From Candidatus Omnitrophota bacterium (GTDB lineage Bacteria > Omnitrophota > Gorgyraeia > Zapsychrales > Fredricksoniimonadaceae), in the NCBI GenBank assembly GCA_016196515.1, contig JACPXN010000025.1:1-8493 (forward strand): 8,493 nucleotides of DNA, written 5' to 3'. The position numbers were made by a program, and so were the translations under genes. Shown one piece after another: positions 1-7,300 of the stretch. The notes beneath the pieces were generated by a model. The model was given only the letters and a program-made list of their open reading frames with translations. It was not told where the DNA came from and did no database searches. The first letter of the stretch is position 1. Every line of letters starts with the position of its first letter.

Positions 1-822
1 AAAACTTCGGGTGATGACGAAATCAATGGTCAGTGCCATTTCAACGCCGGCTTTTTGGGCCTGCTTAAGGAGCTCTTCGGCCATGCCTACCTTGTCCACT
101 TCCAGTTTGGAATTGCCGATCCCTTTGCCCTGGGCTTTCAAAAACGTATACGCCATGCCCCCGCCGATGATAATGGCGTCGGCTTTCGGGATCAAATTCC
201 TGATCAACGCGATCTTGTCCGAGACCTTGGCCCCGCCTAAAATGACGACCAGCGGCCGCTTGGGGTCATTGAGGACGCTGCCAAAATATTGCAATTCCTT
301 TTCGATCAAAAATCCGGCCACCGACGGCAAAAACGCGGTGATCCCCACCGTGGAGGCGTGGGCGCGGTGCGCGGTGCCGAACGCGTCATTGACGTAAATA
401 TCGGCCAAAGAAGCCAGCCCTTTGGCGAACGCAGGGTCGTTCTTCTCTTCCTCCTTATGGAAACGCAAATTTTCCAAAAGCACGACGCGGGCTTTGGTCT
501 GGGCAATGGCGTCCTTGACCGCAGGTCCGATACAGTCATTCAAAAATGTGACCGGTTCTTTCAACAATTCCTGCAAACGGACAGCCGCGGGTTTGAGTGA
601 AAACGCCGCTTCAAAACCCGCGCCCTTGGGCCGGCCCAAATGGCTCATCAAAATGACCTTCGCGGCCCCTTGCTTTAACGCGTAGCGGATGGTGGACAAA
701 ACCGCCGCGATACGGCGCTCATCGGTCACATGAAAATGCTCATCCAAAGGGACGTTAAAATCCACGCGGATCATGACCTTTCTGCCTTTGACAAGGACAT
801 CTCTGATCGTCTGCTTGTTCAT
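1..822 (-). CDS. pgk: Phosphoglycerate kinase, N-terminal 274 residues (3' end beyond window)
   Basis: Cytoplasmic glycolytic enzyme that interconverts 1,3-bisphosphoglycerate + ADP and 3-phosphoglycerate + ATP. Translating 822 down to 1 gives 274 residues with no stop, so the C-terminal part (families usually run to about 390-400 residues) lies outside the window. The family signature RVDFNVPLD is at residues 19-27, HLGRPKG at 61-67, ENLRFHKEEE at 117-126, YVNDAFGTAHRAHAS at 143-157, GGAKVSDKI at 196-204 and GGGMAYTFLKAQG at 220-232. Expected substrate-binding residues are present: D21, N23, H61, R64, R120, R153. The C-terminal GGGDS-type nucleotide motif would be in the missing part. The ATG at 822 gives a standard PGK N-terminus. 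It overlaps the stop of the upstream ligase-type gene by four bases (ATGA), with no strong ribosome-binding site, which suggests translational coupling. Family assignment is secure; the link to polysaccharide synthesis is positional only. Confidence 0.97.
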   Translation of the reverse strand, partial: MNKQTIRDVLVKGRKVMIRVDFNVPLDEHFHVTDERRIAAVLSTIRYALKQGAAKVILMSHLGRPKGAGFEAAFSLKPAAVRLQELLKEPVTFLNDCIGPAVKDAIAQTKARVVLLENLRFHKEEEKNDPAFAKGLASLADIYVNDAFGTAHRAHASTVGITAFLPSVAGFLIEKELQYFGSVLNDPKRPLVVILGGAKVSDKIALIRNLIPKADAIIIGGGMAYTFLKAQGKGIGNSKLEVDKVGMAEELLKQAQKAGVEMALTIDFVITRSF

Positions 823-2195
823 GGGACGGCCTGGCTCCGGAAGATCTTTTGAACTGCCACAGCCAGGGCCATCATGATCCATAAAAGCATGGACAACTGC
901 ACCGAGTAAAATGTGGTATCAAAAAAACTTTGGACCAAATACGCGAAGAGTCCGGCCAGGGTCCCGATCAAAACACAGCGTAAATATCCGACCGGCATCC
1001 GATTGATGCACCGGAATGATCCTCTAAAAAGCGTCCAGAGCATCCATAAGAACACGCCTAACCCAACTAAGCCCAGTTCCGCCGCGATCTGCAGATAGGA
1101 ATTGTGCGGATACCCGCCCCAACTGACCTTGTAAGCCGGCGCCACCCGCGAATAGGTATTTAACCCTGCCCCAAACACCGGATAGTCATCAATGATCCCC
1201 AGCGCTTCACGCCAATACAAGGACCTTCCTTTCCCCGACTGACGGACCGCGCTGTTTAAAATAGCCTGAATATATTCCTTGGAAAGAATCCCGTGGTCTT
1301 TGGCGGTTTGGTTTATATTTTGCGTTTGGACGAGGACATCATCCATGATCAAGGACACATCACGGGTCTTGACCATGATCGGCGTAAAAAGCATGATGAA
1401 TCCCATGATGATCAAAAAAACGATGAATATGTTCTTTCTTTTATAAAGCCCTACCAGCACAATGGCCGCGAAGAAAGCGACCCATGAGGCACGGGAAAAG
1501 GTCAGGCCCAGGCATACGACCAGCACCACACACGCGGCGAAAAGAAAAACGCCTACCCACCAGGAAGGCTTGTCGCCAAATCCTTTTATGTTACTGTCTG
1601 ACTGCATGCAAAACGCTTTCCAATGAAGCAGCAGGACCAAAAGCAAGGGGCAGACAGCCACAATATAAGCGCCAAGATCATTGGCATGGCGCAGTGACGA
1701 TGAAACCCGGTTTCCTACCAATGCGGTATTGCGCAAAAAATCATGGCCGAAAAAATACTGGAACAGACCGCTTGATCCCGTGATCAGGGCCGAAGCAAAC
1801 CAGACAAAAATAAAATTATCCACCGAACCCGCGTCCGTGAATACTTCCAAAAAGGCGCTGTACACATAAAGTCCCTGCAATGTTTTCCCGACAAATGCCA
1901 CAACGCTCAAATGATGATGCTGGCTGAAAACAACGGAAAGGACGACCGCGGCAATAAAAAAACCCAAAGGGCGGTCGAGGAAGCTGGCGGGCGGGCGGAC
2001 CACCTCCATCAAGGCCTTGAAGCCGCGGGTCCCTTTGGAGCAGGTGATCAAAACGCGTTTGATCGCAAAGAAAAAAATAGCGAATCCCGAAAAGGATTCA
2101 ACCAGCGCGATGGAAACAGGCAGACAAAGGATCAAAACGTAAAAAGAACCCCGGATCAAACAATCCATCCGGGCGATGATATTCTTTTGATCCAT
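819..2195 (-). CDS. O-antigen ligase / polymerase-type membrane protein (Wzy_C, WaaL-like)
   Basis: Multi-pass inner-membrane protein of 458 residues, likely to join or polymerise lipid-linked glycan on the periplasmic side. Many hydrophobic helices run through the chain (for example about 15-47, 78-90, 126-148, 174-191, 212-249, 254-274, 374-390, 405-424, 432-448). The family pattern is clear: TFSRASW at 232-238, then a long loop (about 275-365) holding GRSLYWRE at 323-330, FGAGLNTYSR at 341-350 and GYPHNSYLQIAAELGLVGLG at 361-380. The H364-N365 pair and the arginines in the loop match the conserved polar residues of the WaaL/Wzy superfamily. WaaL-type ligases and Wzy polymerases cannot be separated by eye. 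Start: the ATG at 2195 lies 13 bases after the fcl stop but has no Shine-Dalgarno; ATGs at 2228 and 2348 overlap fcl, and 2168 is also possible. The stop overlaps the pgk start. Confidence 0.88.
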   Translation of the reverse strand: MDQKNIIARMDCLIRGSFYVLILCLPVSIALVESFSGFAIFFFAIKRVLITCSKGTRGFKALMEVVRPPASFLDRPLGFFIAAVVLSVVFSQHHHLSVVAFVGKTLQGLYVYSAFLEVFTDAGSVDNFIFVWFASALITGSSGLFQYFFGHDFLRNTALVGNRVSSSLRHANDLGAYIVAVCPLLLVLLLHWKAFCMQSDSNIKGFGDKPSWWVGVFLFAACVVLVVCLGLTFSRASWVAFFAAIVLVGLYKRKNIFIVFLIIMGFIMLFTPIMVKTRDVSLIMDDVLVQTQNINQTAKDHGILSKEYIQAILNSAVRQSGKGRSLYWREALGIIDDYPVFGAGLNTYSRVAPAYKVSWGGYPHNSYLQIAAELGLVGLGVFLWMLWTLFRGSFRCINRMPVGYLRCVLIGTLAGLFAYLVQSFFDTTFYSVQLSMLLWIMMALAVAVQKIFRSQAVP

Positions 2196-2208
2196 AGAAT
2201 TATTTTGA

Positions 2209-3147
2209 TTAACCGTGGTTCTTAACATACCACTGGATGGTCTTTTTGAGGCCTTCCTGTAGACCGACTTTTGCCTTAAACCCAAATTCCTTTTGTGCGT
2301 GGGAAACATCCAGATGCCGGCGGGGCTGGCCATCGGGCTTGGACGCATCCCAGATCACGCGGCCTTTAAAGCCCGTCAATTTCATGATCAAAACAGCCAG
2401 ATCTTTGATGGAGATCTCCTGTCCCGTGCCGATATTGACCGAAGCGATCTTGTTGTATTTTTCCGCGGCCAGCACGATGCCCCGTGCGGCGTCCTCCACA
2501 TACAAGAATTCCCGCGTGGGCTTACCCGTTCCCCAGACTGTAATGCTTGGGGCGCCGTTTTGTTTGGCTTCCACGCATTTGCGGATGAGCGCCGGGATCA
2601 CGTGGGACGTTGTCAGCGAAAAATTATCTCCCGGACCGTACAAATTCACCGGCGAAAGATAGATCGAATTAAACCCATATTGCTGGCGGTACGCCTGGGA
2701 CTGCACCAAAAGCATTTTCTTGGCCAGGCCGTAAGCGGCGTTGGTCTCCTCGGGGTAGCCGTCCCAGATGGAGTCCTCCTTGAACGGGACCGGACAGAAT
2801 TTCGGATACGCGCAGATCGTGCCGATGGCCACCAATTTCGGCACCTGGAACAGGCGCGCCTGCTCAATGAGCTGCACACCCATCATCAAATTGTCGTAAA
2901 AAAATTTTCCGGGATTTTCGCGGTTGGCGCCGATGCCGCCGACCACGGCCGCGGCATGGATGATGATGTCCGGATCAGCTTGCTTTAATAAACGACGGAT
3001 GGCGGAAATCTTGCGCAGGTCATATTCATGGGAGCGCGGGACAAAAATACTGCGGCAGCCGCGTTGCTTGATCTCCCGCACCAGGAACTTTCCCAAAAAA
3101 CCGGCCCCGCCGGTGATCACGACCTTTTTATTCTTCCAAAAATTCAC
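2209..3147 (-). CDS. fcl: GDP-L-fucose synthase (GDP-4-keto-6-deoxymannose 3,5-epimerase/4-reductase)
   Basis: Cytoplasmic NADPH-dependent SDR enzyme that converts GDP-4-keto-6-deoxy-D-mannose, the product of Gmd, to GDP-L-fucose. The 312 residues are of normal family length. The Rossmann motif GGAGFLG is at 13-19, AAAVVGGIGAN at 65-75, GTICAYPK at 109-116, the Y139-x3-K143 catalytic pair sits in AYGLAKK, NLYGPGDNF is at 168-176, SHVIPALIRK at 181-190 and TREFLYVEDAA at 211-221. C112 and H182 match the epimerisation residues known from E. coli Fcl. T110 stands where E. coli has the catalytic serine; this occurs in the GT-x-CAYP subgroup and need not mean loss of activity. The start codon is GTG at 3147, overlapping the gmd stop as GTGA. 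A GAAGGG stretch at 3162-3157 lies nine bases upstream. Adjacency to gmd supports the call strongly. The stop is TAA at 2211-2209. Confidence 0.96.
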   Translation of the reverse strand: MNFWKNKKVVITGGAGFLGKFLVREIKQRGCRSIFVPRSHEYDLRKISAIRRLLKQADPDIIIHAAAVVGGIGANRENPGKFFYDNLMMGVQLIEQARLFQVPKLVAIGTICAYPKFCPVPFKEDSIWDGYPEETNAAYGLAKKMLLVQSQAYRQQYGFNSIYLSPVNLYGPGDNFSLTTSHVIPALIRKCVEAKQNGAPSITVWGTGKPTREFLYVEDAARGIVLAAEKYNKIASVNIGTGQEISIKDLAVLIMKLTGFKGRVIWDASKPDGQPRRHLDVSHAQKEFGFKAKVGLQEGLKKTIQWYVKNHG

Positions 3148-4157
3148 GGTCTCTTTCCCTTCAACCCGTAAACTGTTTTATGGACCAACGCCATGTCCGC
3201 GTCAACCATCATGCGCACAAGTTTGGTGAAACCGACTTTCGGTTTCCATTTTAAGACCCGCCGGGCTTTGGACGCGTCCCCCTGCAAAAGGTCCACTTCC
3301 GTCGGACGGAAATACCGTTTGTCAATGGCCACGTATTGACGCCAGTCCAGTTTGGCGTACTCGAACGCCTCTTGTAAAAATTCCTTCACCGAGTGGGTCT
3401 GGCCGGTGGCGATCACATAATCATCCGGTTTGGGCCGCTGCAGCATCAGCCACATCGCCTCCACGTAATCGCCGGCATAACCCCAATCACGTTTGGCGTC
3501 GATATTCCCCAAATAAAGCTCGTTTTGCAGCCCATGTTTGATACGGGCGATCGCCATAGTGATCTTGCGCGTCACAAAGGTCTCTCCCCGGCGGGGGGAT
3601 TCATGATTGAACAAAATGCCGTTGCAGGCGAACATATGGTACGCTTCGCGGTAATTGACCGTCATCCAATACGCGTACACCTTGGCCGCGCCGTACGGAC
3701 TGCGCGGATAGAATGGTGTCCATTCGGTTTGCGGGGTTTCCAGGACCTTGCCATACATTTCCGACGAGGAGGCCTGATAAAATTTGGTCTTAAGGCCGGA
3801 ATCGCGGATCGCTTCCAGGATCCGGGTGGTCCCCACCCCGGCGCTTTCCGCCGTGTATTCAGGGATCTCAAAAGAGACCTTCACATGACTTTGCGCGCCC
3901 AAATTATAGATCTCATCGGGTTTTAAGGTCTTGACGGTCAGATTCAAAGAACTGGCGTCGTTGAGATCACCGTAAACTAAACGTAATTTCGGATTTCGCT
4001 CGTGGGGGTCTTGATACAAATGGTCAATGCGACCGGTGTTGAAACTGCTGGCGCGGCGGATCAAACCGTAGACCGTGTAGCCTTTGGCTAAAAGGAATTC
4101 GGCCAGATAAGAACCGTCCTGCCCGGTGATGCCTGTGATCAGCGCGGTTTTTGTCAT
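3144..4157 (-). CDS. gmd: GDP-mannose 4,6-dehydratase
   Basis: Cytoplasmic extended SDR enzyme, NADP-dependent, converting GDP-D-mannose to GDP-4-keto-6-deoxy-D-mannose, the first step towards GDP-L-fucose and related sugars. The 337 residues are close to full family length. Visible motifs are the dinucleotide-binding GITGQDGSYL at 9-18, RRASSFNTGRIDH at 34-46, GDLND at 63-67, NLGAQSHVKVSFE at 85-97, QASSSEMYG at 128-136, PRSPYGAAKVYAYW at 151-164 and NHESPRRGETFVTRKIT at 184-200. Catalytic residues map as S131, E133, Y155 and K159, each one less than in E. coli numbering (T132, E134, Y156, K160); the Thr-to-Ser change is conservative. The ATG at 4157 overlaps the stop of the upstream sugar-phosphate transferase by one base (TGATG), and an AAAGGGG stretch sits seven bases upstream. 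The next gene, fcl, completes the pathway. GDP-mannose must be made by genes outside the window. Confidence 0.97.
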   Translation of the reverse strand: MTKTALITGITGQDGSYLAEFLLAKGYTVYGLIRRASSFNTGRIDHLYQDPHERNPKLRLVYGDLNDASSLNLTVKTLKPDEIYNLGAQSHVKVSFEIPEYTAESAGVGTTRILEAIRDSGLKTKFYQASSSEMYGKVLETPQTEWTPFYPRSPYGAAKVYAYWMTVNYREAYHMFACNGILFNHESPRRGETFVTRKITMAIARIKHGLQNELYLGNIDAKRDWGYAGDYVEAMWLMLQRPKPDDYVIATGQTHSVKEFLQEAFEYAKLDWRQYVAIDKRYFRPTEVDLLQGDASKARRVLKWKPKVGFTKLVRMMVDADMALVHKTVYGLKGKRP

Positions 4158-5578
4158 CAGTAGGCCCCTTTGCCTTTAAGCACAACCGGCAAAGTCTGGA
4201 ACAATATATACAAATCCAAACCAAAAGACCAGTTATTTATATACCAAATGTCCCATTTGACCAAGCGCACAAAAGGCAGGTCGCTGCGGCCGCGGATCTG
4301 CCATAAGCCGGTGATCCCCGGGCGCACTTCCAGGCGTTTGAATTGCTGCAGGTCTTCTTTCTCGATTTGCTCCACAGGCAGGGGCCTGGGACCGACGAGG
4401 CTCATGTCCCCCTTGATCACATTAAAAATTTGCGGCAGTTCGTCCAGACTGTATTTACGCAAGAACGTCCCGAATTTTGTGATCCGCGGGTCTTTGCGTA
4501 TCTTAAAAATAGGCCCGTCCACTTCATTTTTATCTTTGATCTGACCCAGCAACTCGTCGGCATTGCGGACCATGCTGCGGAATTTATACATAGGAAATAC
4601 TTTGCCGCACAGACCATAGCGTCTGGACTTGTAAAGGACCGGTCCCGGACTGTCCAGTTTGATGAGCGCGGCAATGACGGCCAATACCGGCGACAGAAAT
4701 AGAAAGATGGCCCAGGCCAGACAGAAATCAAAAAAACGTTTGGCCCGCAAACGGTAATTGACATCAACATCCCAATACTCCAGCACCGGAATGATGCCTA
4801 TGTTATATTTGGCCGGATCATGCGCCATCCATTCATACCCCTGGGGAATGACACGGACCGCCACCTCCAATTCCCGCGCCTGCTCCAAAAGGCGGACGAA
4901 GACGTCGCTGTTATGATGAATGGTGATGAACATTTTGTTGATGAACGATTTGGGGGTGATGGCGGCAAATTGATCGATGCGCCCCAGGACCGGCCAGCGG
5001 CCGCTACCGCACGTTCCTGTTTTATAATCATCCAGAAAACCGACGATGTTGATCCCCAGCCCCGGACGCTTTTTGATCTCCTCGGCCAATAATACGCCCA
5101 CCTTACCGGCGCCGATGATCACGGTATTAAAATTATTATAACCGCGCTGGGCCAGATAATTGACCAGCAGTCTCTTGAGCGCCCGCCAGATCGAGCAAAA
5201 CAGGGCAATGACCACCGCGTTCAAGATCATGACGCCGCGAGGGAAATCCTGGATCTTGAACAAATAGGCCAGCGTGATGATGGCCAAGGTGGAAACAAAA
5301 ATAGATTTGATGACTTCCCAGATCTCCAGGCCCTCCATCTGCTCCCGCCGGGTCTGGTATAATCCGTGTGTCTGGTTGAAAAATAAAACAACCGCCGCCC
5401 ATAAGAGGAAGACCGATCTAAAAGGATTATCTTCTCCCAAAAAACCCCAAAGGTCTACGGTAAAGGGCAAGGTCGCCCGCCTCAACCAGCAAACCAGATA
5501 AAAAGCCAAAAAGACGCAAAAAATGTCAATGGCCACGTAAACGGATCGGATGATCAGATATTCTTTTCGGGAGCGCAT
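4157..5578 (-). CDS. Undecaprenyl-phosphate sugar-phosphate transferase (WbaP/WcaJ-type PHPT)
   Basis: Inner-membrane enzyme predicted to start glycan assembly by moving a hexose-1-phosphate from a nucleotide sugar to undecaprenyl phosphate. It has 473 residues from the ATG at 5578, the usual size for large two-part family members. Four hydrophobic helices lie at about 12-31, 53-69, 91-107 and 115-133. A Rossmann-like domain follows, with NTVIIGAGKVGVLLAEE at 151-167 and GFLDD at 180-184. The C-terminal transferase domain begins at KRFFDF (280-285), with its membrane re-entrant helix near 286-307 (S296-P297), then YKFRSM at 331-336, the catalytic acidic pair D379-E380 in SLDELPQIFNVIKGDMSLVG, GPRP at 396-399 and RPGITGLWQ at 419-427. 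The last residues (VLKGKGAY) are typical of the family. A TTG at 5608 is in frame but overlaps the upstream gene. Sugar specificity (glucose or galactose phosphate) cannot be read from the sequence. Confidence 0.95.
   Translation of the reverse strand: MRSRKEYLIIRSVYVAIDIFCVFLAFYLVCWLRRATLPFTVDLWGFLGEDNPFRSVFLLWAAVVLFFNQTHGLYQTRREQMEGLEIWEVIKSIFVSTLAIITLAYLFKIQDFPRGVMILNAVVIALFCSIWRALKRLLVNYLAQRGYNNFNTVIIGAGKVGVLLAEEIKKRPGLGINIVGFLDDYKTGTCGSGRWPVLGRIDQFAAITPKSFINKMFITIHHNSDVFVRLLEQARELEVAVRVIPQGYEWMAHDPAKYNIGIIPVLEYWDVDVNYRLRAKRFFDFCLAWAIFLFLSPVLAVIAALIKLDSPGPVLYKSRRYGLCGKVFPMYKFRSMVRNADELLGQIKDKNEVDGPIFKIRKDPRITKFGTFLRKYSLDELPQIFNVIKGDMSLVGPRPLPVEQIEKEDLQQFKRLEVRPGITGLWQIRGRSDLPFVRLVKWDIWYINNWSFGLDLYILFQTLPVVLKGKGAY
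4165..4171 (-). promoter_or_regulatory. Ribosome-binding site of gmd
   Basis: AAAGGGG lies seven bases before the gmd ATG at 4157. It is embedded in the last codons (Gly-Lys-Gly) of the upstream sugar-phosphate transferase. The same heptamer precedes the GT2 gene. Confidence 0.55.
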
Positions 5579-5586
5579 GGTTTTGA

Positions 5587-5591
5587 TCCTT
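5587..5591 (-). promoter_or_regulatory. Ribosome-binding site of the sugar-phosphate transferase gene
   Basis: AAGGA lies eight bases before the ATG at 5578, inside the 19-base gap after the GT2 gene. It supports 5578 over the in-frame TTG at 5608, which would overlap the upstream coding sequence. Confidence 0.7.
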
Positions 5592-5597
5592 ACCGGC

Positions 5598-6533
5598 TCA
5601 CGGCCCAAATCCTATTTTCTCCCGGACGATATAATTGGGACGGTCTTTGACTTCGTTGAAAATACGGATGAGATATTCCCCTTGCAAACCGATGCAAACC
5701 AACTGCACGCCCCCCACCAGCAGGACGGTGCTCAAGATCGACGCCCAGCCGGGGATCGCATTCATGGTGAAGATCTTCTGATACAAAATGTAAATGAGGA
5801 AACAAAAACTGACGATCGAAAACATCAGGCCGCAGATGACCGAAAGTTTCAGCGGTAAGGTGGAAAAGGAAAAGAACGAATCAAAAGCCAGTTTAAACAG
5901 CCGGCCTGTGCCGACGCGCGGGGAATTGTCATACCGGGCGCGGCGCGGGACCTCCAGGCCGATCTGCCGATATCCCACCCATGCCCTCAAGCCCGGCAGA
6001 TACCGGTCACGCTCGGCAAGCATTCTCAACTGATGGACAACCTTGCGGTCCATCAGGCAAAAAATACCCGCGGCATCGAGTTTAATATCAGAAACAACGG
6101 CATTGATCTTATGGAATAATTTGAACAGCGTGCGTTTGGGCCAGGACACCTCCCTCTGACCACGGCGGGCATAAACCACATCATAGCCTTGTTCCCAGCG
6201 TTCCAGAAAAAGACGGATGGCCTGGGGCTCATCTTCCATGTCCGTGTCCATCATGATGACCGCGTCTCCCGCGGCCAGATCCAGCCCGGCCGTCAAAGCG
6301 TTTTGATGCCCGAAATTGCGCGAGAGGTCCATGATCTTGACCCGGGCGTCCTGATCATGCAATCCGCCCAGCACTTGAAATGAATTGTCCGTGCTCCCGT
6401 CGTTGACAAAAATGACCTCAAATCTGAACGGCAAAACATTGATCACGGCGCACAGTTCCTGATAGAAGATCGGGATCCCTTTTTCTTCATTAAACACCGG
6501 ACATACGATGCTCACGGATGCGTGATCGGACAT
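5598..6533 (-). CDS. Membrane-anchored family 2 glycosyltransferase (GtrB/ArnC/DPM-like)
   Basis: 311 residues. The N-terminal GT-A domain carries IVCPVFNEEKG at 9-19, FVNDGSTDNS at 42-51, LSRNFGHQNALTAGLDLAAG at 70-89 and the metal-binding DTD at 96-98 in MMDTDMEDEP. Two hydrophobic helices near the C-terminus (about 227-251 and 265-284) and the GLQGEYLIRIFNEVKDRPNY stretch (282-301) are typical of polyprenyl-phosphate glycosyltransferases, which move a sugar from a nucleotide donor to undecaprenyl phosphate on the cytoplasmic face; the sugar is later used outside the membrane. The usual sequence before the first helix (G-x-S-x-Y/W) is replaced by NSPRVGTGRL at about 203-212. The ATG at 6533 follows the WecG/TagA-type gene by 18 bases and has AAAGGGG six bases upstream. 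The donor sugar is unknown. A direct role in repeat-unit assembly is an alternative. Confidence 0.9.
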   Translation of the reverse strand: MSDHASVSIVCPVFNEEKGIPIFYQELCAVINVLPFRFEVIFVNDGSTDNSFQVLGGLHDQDARVKIMDLSRNFGHQNALTAGLDLAAGDAVIMMDTDMEDEPQAIRLFLERWEQGYDVVYARRGQREVSWPKRTLFKLFHKINAVVSDIKLDAAGIFCLMDRKVVHQLRMLAERDRYLPGLRAWVGYRQIGLEVPRRARYDNSPRVGTGRLFKLAFDSFFSFSTLPLKLSVICGLMFSIVSFCFLIYILYQKIFTMNAIPGWASILSTVLLVGGVQLVCIGLQGEYLIRIFNEVKDRPNYIVREKIGFGP

Positions 6534-6539
6534 GCTCCA

Positions 6540-6546
6540 CCCCTTT
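6540..6546 (-). promoter_or_regulatory. Ribosome-binding site of the GT2 gene
   Basis: AAAGGGG lies six bases before the ATG at 6533, in the 18-base gap after the stop of the WecG/TagA-type gene. Confidence 0.55.
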
Positions 6547-6551
6547 GGCGA

Positions 6552-7292
6552 TCAATGTTTAGGAAAAAATGACCTCAACAGATAATACACAAACAAACTA
6601 TTGCCGATCAAATAGCGTTTCCATAACCGCTTGGGTTCGCAACACAAACGGAACAACCATTCAAAACCCGTCCTTTGCATCCACCGCGGCGCCTGCAGCT
6701 TGGTCCCGGCCAAAAAATCAAAGGCCGCGCCCACCCCGGCCATCACCGGCACATCCAGACAGCCGCGATGCATCTTCATCCAAAAATCCTGTTTCGGCGA
6801 ACCTAAACCCACCCACAGAATATCCGGTTTGGCCGCATGGATGGCGCTCGTCACCGCCTCCTCTTCCGGCTGGGCCTGAAGACGAAAAGGCGGCGAATGC
6901 ATGCCGACAATATTAATACCAGGAAAGCCTTTTTGCAAGTTCCGTGACAGAGACCCCATCACCTCGGGTGTGGCGCCCAAAAAATAATGGCGCAACCCCG
7001 GGCGGCAGCAAAGAACACGCATCAGGTCCGGACCATAAGTCCGCTCAACATAAGGATATCCCTTGGATTTGACCAGCCATACCACCGGCATACCGTCGGG
7101 TGTCACCATGTCCGCGGCATTGACCACGTCCCGGTAAGCGCTGTCGTGCTGGCAATCCACAATGGTGGAAACCGGCGCCACGCACACATAGGCCTTGCGC
7201 CGCTCTTTGACCCAGCCCTCAATCTCCCGGCAGGCCAGATCCACGTTCAGAGCGCTGACGCGCACGCCTAAAACATTAACCCGTTCGTGCAT
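6552..7292 (-). CDS. WecG/TagA/CpsF family glycosyltransferase (GT26)
   Basis: 246 residues, standard family length. Members usually add the second sugar to an undecaprenyl-diphosphate-linked sugar at the cytoplasmic face of the membrane. The family pattern is complete: RVNVLGVRVSALN at 4-16, VTPDGMPVVW at 63-72 with the conserved D66, TYGPDLM at 85-91, YFLGATPEV at 103-111, ILWVGLGSPKQDFWM at 158-172 with Q168, GVGAAFDFLAG at 186-196 and APRWMQRTGFEWLFRL at 201-216. The basic tail (EPKRLWKRYL, 219-228) matches the segment thought to contact the membrane. D169 takes the place of the more usual Glu after the conserved Gln. The WbaP/WcaJ-type initiator two genes downstream would supply its lipid-linked acceptor. 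The ATG at 7292 has no Shine-Dalgarno; a TATAAT sequence lies eight bases before it. The exact sugar (ManNAc, ManNAcA, glucuronic acid or other) cannot be inferred. Confidence 0.94.
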   Translation of the reverse strand: MHERVNVLGVRVSALNVDLACREIEGWVKERRKAYVCVAPVSTIVDCQHDSAYRDVVNAADMVTPDGMPVVWLVKSKGYPYVERTYGPDLMRVLCCRPGLRHYFLGATPEVMGSLSRNLQKGFPGINIVGMHSPPFRLQAQPEEEAVTSAIHAAKPDILWVGLGSPKQDFWMKMHRGCLDVPVMAGVGAAFDFLAGTKLQAPRWMQRTGFEWLFRLCCEPKRLWKRYLIGNSLFVYYLLRSFFPKH

Positions 7293-7300
7293 AAGGGGTT

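Noticed and set aside
11..685. Several plus-strand open frames at the left edge
   Set aside because: They lie opposite the pgk coding sequence, which has unmistakable PGK motifs throughout. None has independent support.
301..2400. Repeated GATCAAAA-like strings across the ligase, pgk and fcl genes
   Set aside because: On the coding strand they are TTTTGATC, the frequent codon pair for Leu-Ile or Phe-Asp in this genome. They have no regular spacing and fall inside coding frames.
2293..2988. 231-codon open frame on the plus strand
   Set aside because: It lies fully antisense to fcl, whose domain motifs are complete. The translated product shows no recognisable domain, and the open frame follows from the codon use of the real gene.
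3393..3926. 177-codon open frame on the plus strand
   Set aside because: It is antisense to gmd, with no recognisable motifs and no ribosome-binding context. It is a shadow of the gmd reading frame.
5606..5608. TTG as start of the sugar-phosphate transferase
   Set aside because: It lies inside the end of the GT2 gene, while the ATG at 5578 has a well-placed AAGGA and gives a normal family N-terminus.
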